From positions 1 through 11,232 of the forward strand of contig CAZHOV010000186.1 of the NCBI GenBank assembly GCA_964534315.1: 11,232 nt of DNA, given 5' to 3'. This DNA comes from CAZHOV01 sp964534315. GTDB taxonomy: Bacteria > Bacteroidota > Bacteroidia > Chitinophagales > Saprospiraceae. Below the pieces are notes generated by a model. It had not been told where the DNA came from, did not search any database, and worked only from the letters and a program-made list of their open reading frames with translations. The stretch's first letter is position 1. Each line of letters begins with the position of its first letter. Both the position numbers and the translations under genes were made by a program. Shown piece by piece: positions 7,319 to 11,232 of the stretch.

Positions 7319-8173
7319 TCACTTATAATGATGCAAGTTTACAAAAAATCGCGGATCTTTAGCACCTAAAAATCGTGCGGCGGAAGGGGATAATACCACA
7401 ATAACTTCATTAGAATAAACTTTAGGGGGAATTTTACCGATTACCCGTACATATATTGTTCTTTTCATCCATGGATTAGAGACCTGGATGATGGAGTTGA
7501 GTGGCGCACTTCTATGCAGGGCATAAAGATCTGTCTGCTCTTCGGAGGTATGTTCCCAGCAAGCGACCCCTTTTTGCTCCAGCAACTTTTTATGTTGTTG
7601 CTCCATGAAAATTTTTCGGAAGGTTTCGCTTCTTTTTGCAATTGGGCCACCGACCACGGTTCTGTAATCTGTGGGTACGCCTTCAACACTCATCCATCCC
7701 ATATGAAGCAATTGGCCAACAGATAATATGTCGCTTTCCAATCCGTTGCGTTGTTTTATGACCTCTGGAGGAAGTTTAAAAAAATATTTGGAAATCCGAT
7801 ACATCGTATCTCCTTTTTTCACCACATAATAAACGGGAGCATAAAGTTGAGGATCATAAGGTTGCGGGCGAAACCGCAGGATGGCTCTGTTGGGGATGGG
7901 AATATGCACGGGTTCTCCAACTGAAATAGGGCGGTTGCGCAACCCGGGATTATAGAAGTACAACTCATCAATTTTTAACCCATAGAAAGCAGCTAGTGAG
8001 AATAGCGTTTGCTTAGGAGCCATTTTGTGGCTGAATATTTTTTCATCAAAGGGATTGATAGATAGCAAGACCGTATCAATAGGGCGTAAGTATTGAACGC
8101 TATCACCGGTAGCCAAAATAGAAATAAGTGGTAACCACAAAAACAAACAAAAAGTACTTAGTCTTTTCATCAT
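7319..8173 (-). CDS. Secreted LysM protein with RlpA-like double-psi beta-barrel
   Basis: Probable periplasmic or cell-surface peptidoglycan-binding protein. The tandem ATGs at 8173 and 8170 are chosen because they start a clear signal peptide (MMKRL followed by a hydrophobic run to about residue 20). The longer frame from TTG 8215 would put 14 unsuitable residues in front. Of 284 residues, LysM 1 is about 48-94 (SLAAFYGL, LYFYNPGL) and LysM 2 about 114-161, with the classic YYVVKKGDTMYRISKYF segment. Residues about 200-282 match a double-psi barrel of the RlpA kind: GVACWEH, YALHRSAPLNSIIQVSNP, TIYVRVIGKIPP and VVLSPSAARFLG. RlpA proteins of Pseudomonas are lytic transglycosylases. Here the loop before H220 is short and the usual acidic residues are not clearly aligned, so the barrel may be structural only. 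There is no lipobox. It is divergent from kdsB with a 150-bp gap, and a heptamer array follows the stop. Confidence 0.85.
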   Translation of the reverse strand: MMKRLSTFCLFLWLPLISILATGDSVQYLRPIDTVLLSINPFDEKIFSHKMAPKQTLFSLAAFYGLKIDELYFYNPGLRNRPISVGEPVHIPIPNRAILRFRPQPYDPQLYAPVYYVVKKGDTMYRISKYFFKLPPEVIKQRNGLESDILSVGQLLHMGWMSVEGVPTDYRTVVGGPIAKRSETFRKIFMEQQHKKLLEQKGVACWEHTSEEQTDLYALHRSAPLNSIIQVSNPWMKRTIYVRVIGKIPPKVYSNEVIVVLSPSAARFLGAKDPRFFVNLHHYK

Positions 8174-8256
8174 ATTGGAAAAGCAGTTTTCATTTAAGTC
8201 ACTAACTATAAACAACGATCGGAATAAGAATTAAGTTTGGAAACCCTCTTCAAATC

Positions 8257-8312
8257 CTAATTTAATTAGTAATTTGAGGATCTTCCGTTGTTATCAAAAA
8301 AAAATTACTAAT
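8257..8312. promoter_or_regulatory. Inverted-repeat cluster before kdsB
   Basis: Two overlapping symmetries lie in the LysM/kdsB divergent gap. CTAATT-T-AATTAG (8257-8269) is a perfect 13-bp palindrome. ATTAGTAATTT (8265-8275) is repeated inverted as AAATTACTAAT (8302-8312), 11 of 11 bases with a 26-bp spacer, ending 11 bp before the kdsB ATG. The shared ATTAG/CTAAT core occurs three times. It could be an operator or a leader hairpin. AT-richness raises the odds of chance symmetry, and no promoter box of the expected type is convincing here. Confidence 0.4.
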
Positions 8313-8323
8313 ACCTTTTTAAA

Positions 8324-9052
8324 ATGAGTTGTTTAGGAATTATTCCGGCAAGATATGCTTCTAGCCGATTTCCCGGAAAACCTCTGGTCGATATCGAGGG
8401 AAAATCCATGATCCGGCGCGTTTATGAACAGTGCTTGAAATCTGAGCTACTGCATAAAGTAATAGTAGCAACCGATGACAATCGAATCCTCGATCATGTA
8501 AAAAAATTTGGCGGTGATGTAATGATGACTTCACCCAATCACCAAAGCGGTACGGAACGCTGTGCAGAGGTTGCTTTGTCCTATCCGCAATTTTCGCACA
8601 TCATTAATATTCAGGGAGATGAACCTTTTATCAATCCCGCACAGATTGACTTACTGGCGGACTTTTTAACTTCTTCTACTGCGTTCGAATTGGCTACCCT
8701 TTGTAAGAAGATTGAAGATAAAAATATCTTATTCAACTCAAATGTCGTGAAAGTAGTAATGGATAAAAGAGATCGTGCGCTGTATTTCAGCAGAAGCACT
8801 ATACCATTTTTCAGAGATCTCCCAAAAGAAAATTGGCTATCCGACCACACTTTTTTCAAACATATCGGCATTTATGGCTACCAGGCTACCACCCTGCAGT
8901 CTATCGTAAAACTACCTGAAGGGAAATTAGAAAAGGCAGAAAAACTGGAGCAACTGAGATGGCTCGAAAACGGCTATGCCATAGGCGTGCGCCAAAGCCC
9001 CTGGGATTCCATGGGAATTGACACGCCGGAAGACCTGAAAAGAATAGCTTAA
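8324..9052 (+). CDS. kdsB: 3-deoxy-manno-octulosonate cytidylyltransferase (CMP-KDO synthetase)
   Basis: Activates KDO with CTP to CMP-KDO, the sugar donor for the lipid A inner core of lipopolysaccharide; cytoplasmic and normally essential. The 242-residue length is typical. Motifs in order: IIPARYASSRFPGKPL (6-21, CTP-binding loop with K19), VIVATDD (46-52), HQSGTERCAE (73-82), NIQGDEPF (95-102) with Mg2+-binding D99, LYFSRSTIPF (153-162), HIGIYGY (180-186), EKAEKLEQLRWLENGY (203-218) and GIDTPEDL (231-238) with D233. Together these are specific to KdsB rather than to the related NeuA family. Start ATG 8324 has no Shine-Dalgarno sequence, as usual here. No other LPS gene is adjacent. An inverted-repeat cluster precedes it and a nonamer array follows it. 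Confidence 0.96.
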   Translation: MSCLGIIPARYASSRFPGKPLVDIEGKSMIRRVYEQCLKSELLHKVIVATDDNRILDHVKKFGGDVMMTSPNHQSGTERCAEVALSYPQFSHIINIQGDEPFINPAQIDLLADFLTSSTAFELATLCKKIEDKNILFNSNVVKVVMDKRDRALYFSRSTIPFFRDLPKENWLSDHTFFKHIGIYGYQATTLQSIVKLPEGKLEKAEKLEQLRWLENGYAIGVRQSPWDSMGIDTPEDLKRIA

Positions 9053-9063
9053 AAATCAGGTGA

Positions 9064-9127
9064 TCAGAGAGCAGCGTATAACGAATTTCAATCTCTTCAG
9101 TCTCCCCAATCTCTTCAATCTCTCTGA
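9064..9127. repeat. Nonamer tandem array flanked by an 8-bp inverted repeat
   Basis: Four 9-bp units in register at 9089-9124: CAATCTCTT, CAGTCTCCC, CAATCTCTT, CAATCTCTC. Substitutions fall at unit positions 3, 8 and 9. The block lies inside a perfect inverted repeat TCAGAGAG (9064-9071) / CTCTCTGA (9120-9127), whose right arm overlaps the last unit. It begins 11 bp behind the kdsB stop. It is analogous to the CATTGCA arrays but has a different unit and length. Confidence 0.8.
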
Positions 9128-9193
9128 CATACTAAGCTAAATTTTTGAAACGTTACACTTAGAAATTTTCCAAAACCTAAATCACGATAACCC

Positions 9194-9391
9194 ATGACCA
9201 GTAAAAAATTTGAGCGTGCTTCCAGATGGATTCGATTTAAAGCTTTTTTCGTTGCTATCCTTTTACATCTAGCGCTTATCGGGGGCATTATTTATGCAAC
9301 TACAGATAATTCCGAAGAAGGGGTTACGAAGACAATAAAAGACCTGATCGAGCAAATAATTGGCAGGGAAGAGGCGGACGGACAGGCGTAA
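9194..9391 (+). CDS. Small single-pass membrane protein, TonB-anchor-like
   Basis: I do not recognise a named family. The 65-residue product has a basic N-terminus (K4, K5, R8, R11, R14, K16), one hydrophobic helix (about 17-36) and an acidic, amphipathic tail (38-63). The positive-inside rule predicts a cytoplasmic N-terminus and a periplasmic tail. The helix carries a buried histidine, H25 in AILLHLALIGGIIY. This resembles the TonB/energy-transducer anchor, where a membrane histidine is conserved, but the proline-rich and C-terminal TonB domains are missing, and the position matching TonB's conserved serine is alanine (A21). The ATG start and membrane character argue for a real gene; its small size and lack of a clear promoter leave doubt. 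It is 141 bp behind kdsB and convergent with the deoxynucleoside kinase gene. Confidence 0.6.
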   Translation: MTSKKFERASRWIRFKAFFVAILLHLALIGGIIYATTDNSEEGVTKTIKDLIEQIIGREEADGQA

Positions 9392-9474
9392 TATCTTCTG
9401 TTCAGTTGAGCTGTTTAAGTGTCCAAATGAGGCTTCTTCTTTTTTTATGACGCCTCTAATACAGCTAAACTTGT

Positions 9475-10134
9475 TTAGAATAGCCCGTGCAATTCGGCAC
9501 TTACCAAATTCAGCACCTCTCCTAAATGTTCGGGATTATTTTCAAAATCGAGTCGGTCGGCGTTGATGATGAGTAGTTTACCTGCTGTATAGCCTGAAAC
9601 CCAGTTTTCATAACGTTCATTGAGGCGTTTGAGGTAGTCAAGACTCATATTTCCTTCATATTCCCGACCCCTTGCCTGAATATGAGCGACTAGAGTGGCA
9701 ATATTTGCACGCAGATAGATCATCAAATCAGGGGCTTTGATCTGGGAAGACATCGTTTGAAAAAGTTCGAAATAATTCTGAAAATCGCGCGAACTCATCA
9801 GGCCCATGTCATGAAGGTTAGGCGCGAAAATGTAGGCATCTTCATAAATAGTCCGGTCCTGAATCACCACCCGGTCGCCGTTTAGGATTTCCAGAATCTG
9901 CTGGTAACGGCTATTGAGAAAGTAGATTTGTAAATTAAATGACCATCGTTGCATGTCGTTGTAAAAGTCGCTTAGGTAGGGGTTGTCGTCCGTGGATTCA
10001 TAGTGGACGTCCCAGCCAAAGTGTTTGCCCAGGAGCGTGGTCAGCGTGGTCTTTCCAGCGCCGATATTACCCGCTACGGCTATATGCTTGATCTGACTAG
10101 GGTGGGTATCTGAAGGTTGATTTGTATGATCCAT
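9475..10134 (-). CDS. Deoxynucleoside kinase (dNK/dGK family)
   Basis: Salvage kinase that phosphorylates a deoxynucleoside (dA, dG or dC) with ATP to its 5'-monophosphate in the cytoplasm. In the 219-residue protein the P-loop GNIGAGKTT is at 22-30, after a short polar extension (1-15). E46 in HYEST lies in the position of the catalytic or substrate-binding acid, NLQIYFLNSRYQQ is at 67-79, and the DRT motif at 93-95 corresponds to the family's E/D-R-S/T. The arginine-bearing lid region is around 155-158 (RGRE). The C-terminus TAGKLLIINADRLDFENN (183-200) is also typical. Sequence does not settle base preference. Start ATG 10134 is the only sensible one. Nothing next to it belongs to nucleotide metabolism; it converges with the small membrane protein gene 83 bp away. 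Confidence 0.92.
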   Translation of the reverse strand: MDHTNQPSDTHPSQIKHIAVAGNIGAGKTTLTTLLGKHFGWDVHYESTDDNPYLSDFYNDMQRWSFNLQIYFLNSRYQQILEILNGDRVVIQDRTIYEDAYIFAPNLHDMGLMSSRDFQNYFELFQTMSSQIKAPDLMIYLRANIATLVAHIQARGREYEGNMSLDYLKRLNERYENWVSGYTAGKLLIINADRLDFENNPEHLGEVLNLVSAELHGLF

Positions 10135-10458
10135 TTTGGTAGTTACTTCGCGATAATATTAAGGAATGGTAAAATTAATAATTTTATTGTTTGGTGCAAG
10201 CAAGAGTAAGATGCCAGCAATATGGAAAAAATCAAACTATTCTGTTCCTTATCCTGGAAAAAATCCTGTTGGACTGAAAAAAACGCGTTATTTTCTAATA
10301 ACTTTTAATAAATTCTCTACTTTTTTTAACTTAAATTTTTTAAGAAGGAAAAAAGCAGATAGCATTTTTCTCATCATTTATAGCGTTTTTTGGAGAAAAA
10401 TCCGTGCCTTTGCATCTTTTCTTAATTATTGTTGTTTACAAACATCAAACCAATTTAT
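10135..10458. other. AT-rich divergent gap, dNK / ABC ATPase
   Basis: This 324-bp stretch separates two divergent starts. It is rich in A and T runs. An open frame at 10166-10462 is present, but its K/F/I/N-rich product looks like translated AT-rich DNA and I do not call it. Visible structure: a small perfect hairpin CTTAAA-TTT-TTTAAG (10330-10344), a candidate -7 element (10405-10412) and a short palindrome TGTTTACAAACA (10433-10444). No tRNA or recognised riboswitch is visible. Confidence 0.55.
10405..10412 (+). promoter_or_regulatory. Candidate -7 element for the ABC ATPase transcript
   Basis: TGCCTTTG followed by CA matches five of the six fixed bases of TAnnTTTG, in a context (CCTTTGCA) often seen in Bacteroidota promoters. 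Transcription would start near 10419-10421, leaving a leader of about 40 nt before ATG 10459. The nearest TTG (10390-10392) is only 12 bp upstream, too close for a standard -33 box. Confidence 0.35.
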
Positions 10459-11169
10459 ATGAATGCGCTTCTTTCAACAAAAGAATTGAGGAAAACCTAC
10501 ATAATGGGTACCCAAGAGGTTCATGCCCTACGCTCCGTCTCCGTCGATATTAACGAGAATGAGTACGTTGCTTTGATGGGACCATCCGGATCAGGAAAGT
10601 CTACCCTTATGAACCTACTGGGTTGCCTGGATACTCCTTCTTCAGGTAAATATTATTTGAACAATATCGACGTAAGCACGATGACTGATAATGAGTTGGC
10701 GGAAGTACGAAATAAAGAAATCGGGTTCGTCTTTCAAACCTTCAACCTGCTTCCGAGACTTTCGGCTCTTGAAAATGTTGCCCTCCCGCTGGTTTACTCG
10801 GGAATGAGCAATAAAACCAGAACGGAAAAAGCAACCACTGCCCTTGAATCAGTGGGGTTAGGTGACCGGATGGATCACAAGCCCAGCGAACTTTCCGGCG
10901 GGCAGCGACAGCGAGTAGCAATTGCCAGAGCATTGGTCAATAATCCTTCTATTATACTGGCGGACGAGCCTACCGGGAATCTAGATACCAAAACTTCTCT
11001 GGAGATCATGGAAATTTTTGAACGGATTCATAAGCAGGGAAACACGATCATTTTGGTCACCCACGAAAATGATATTGCCGAATACGCAAGACGCGTAATT
11101 CGCCTGCGGGATGGATTGGTAGAAACGGATGAAATTAATGAACAGACCGTAGCACGATTGGGGTCTTAA
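10459..11169 (+). CDS. ABC transporter ATPase, LolD/MacB class
   Basis: ATP-hydrolysing subunit of a membrane ABC complex. The frame runs back to TTG 10429, but ATG 10459 gives the normal start MNALLSTKELRKTY and 236 residues, the standard size. Walker A GPSGSGKST is at 41-49, the Q-loop Q93 in FVFQTFNLLP, the signature LSGGQ at 145-149, Walker B IILADEP at 165-171 with catalytic E170, the D-loop NLD at 174-176 and the switch histidine H202. NLLPRLSALENVALPLVYSG and DEPTGNLDTKTS are typical of the LolD/MacB/FtsE branch, which works with FtsX-like permeases in lipoprotein release, efflux or mechanotransmission. No permease is next to it here, so the partner and substrate are unknown. A cobalamin adenosyltransferase gene follows after 13 bp and is probably co-transcribed. 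Confidence 0.93.
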   Translation: MNALLSTKELRKTYIMGTQEVHALRSVSVDINENEYVALMGPSGSGKSTLMNLLGCLDTPSSGKYYLNNIDVSTMTDNELAEVRNKEIGFVFQTFNLLPRLSALENVALPLVYSGMSNKTRTEKATTALESVGLGDRMDHKPSELSGGQRQRVAIARALVNNPSIILADEPTGNLDTKTSLEIMEIFERIHKQGNTIILVTHENDIAEYARRVIRLRDGLVETDEINEQTVARLGS

Positions 11170-11182
11170 ATTATTGCTTTTT

Positions 11183-11232
11183 ATGGGAACAAAAATATAC
11201 ACGAAAACCGGAGACCAAGGAGAAACCTCCCT
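11183..11232 (+). CDS. Cob(I)alamin adenosyltransferase, PduO type (3' truncated by window)
   Basis: Only the first 16 codons and two bases are in view. They read MGTKIYTKTGDQGETS, the highly conserved N-terminus of PduO/MMAB-type ATP:cob(I)alamin adenosyltransferases, where the IYTKTGD.G.TS segment forms part of the ATP-binding site. The enzyme transfers the adenosyl group of ATP to cob(I)alamin to make coenzyme B12. ATG 11183 lies 13 bp behind the ABC ATPase stop, so the two genes are likely on one transcript. The short fragment prevents any comment on the rest of the protein. Confidence 0.88.
   Translation, partial: MGTKIYTKTGDQGETS

Noticed and set aside
8288..8319. TTG and TACCTTTT as a kdsB promoter
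   Set aside because: The boxes are about 21 bp apart, but the -7 box ends only 4 bp before the ATG, so transcription would begin at or after the start codon.
9429..9456. GAGGC/GCCTC pair as a terminator between the membrane protein and dNK genes
   Set aside because: It has a five-base stem with an 18-nt loop and no T-run directly after it; too weak to list.
10166..10462. 98-residue open frame in the dNK/ABC gap
   Set aside because: The product is rich in K, F, I and N, as expected from AT-rich noncoding DNA. It has no recognisable domain, and it overlaps the candidate promoter and the start of the ABC ATPase gene.

Overview
The window looks like chromosomal DNA from a Gram-negative member of the Bacteroidota, most likely near the Saprospiria/Lewinella group. 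The evidence is indirect. A kdsB gene implies KDO-containing lipopolysaccharide. Most genes lack a Shine-Dalgarno sequence. Two -7 promoter elements of the TAnnTTTG type can be seen. One protein resembles the effector-associated domains common in these filamentous bacteria, and short-period intergenic arrays (CATTGCA heptamers) recall those I remember from such genomes. No rRNA, tRNA, insertion sequence, prophage or CRISPR array is visible.

Layout. 1-1125 (+) is a secreted or periplasmic PhoA-type alkaline phosphatase whose frame is open to the left edge. It converges with, and overlaps by 4 bp, a minus-strand pair dusB-cca (3599 down to 1122), which modifies and matures tRNA. A 199-bp divergent region separates dusB from nhaD (3799-5136, +), a Na+/H+ antiporter followed by a hairpin terminator candidate. 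From 8173 down to 5231 three minus-strand genes follow one another: a LysM + double-psi barrel cell-wall protein, a cystathionine beta-synthase with a CBS-domain pair, and a 165-residue protein with an effector-associated-domain-like N-terminus and a coiled-coil tail. Heptamer arrays sit directly behind the stop codons of the first two, so they bracket the cystathionine beta-synthase gene. 8324-9052 (+) is kdsB, followed by a 9-bp repeat array and a 65-residue single-pass membrane protein (9194-9391). A deoxynucleoside kinase (10134 down to 9475) faces it. After a 324-bp AT-rich gap come an ABC ATPase of the LolD/MacB class (10459-11169) and, 13 bp later, the first 16 codons of a PduO-type cobalamin adenosyltransferase cut by the right edge.

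Most genes are housekeeping and only loosely related to each other: tRNA maturation (dusB, cca), envelope (kdsB, LysM protein, alkaline phosphatase), ion balance (nhaD), sulfur metabolism (CBS) and nucleotide salvage (dNK). I found no clear new multi-gene system. The items most worth a second look are the orphan effector-associated-domain-like protein, the three short-period repeat arrays placed behind stop codons, the TonB-like membrane stub, and the inverted-repeat cluster before kdsB.
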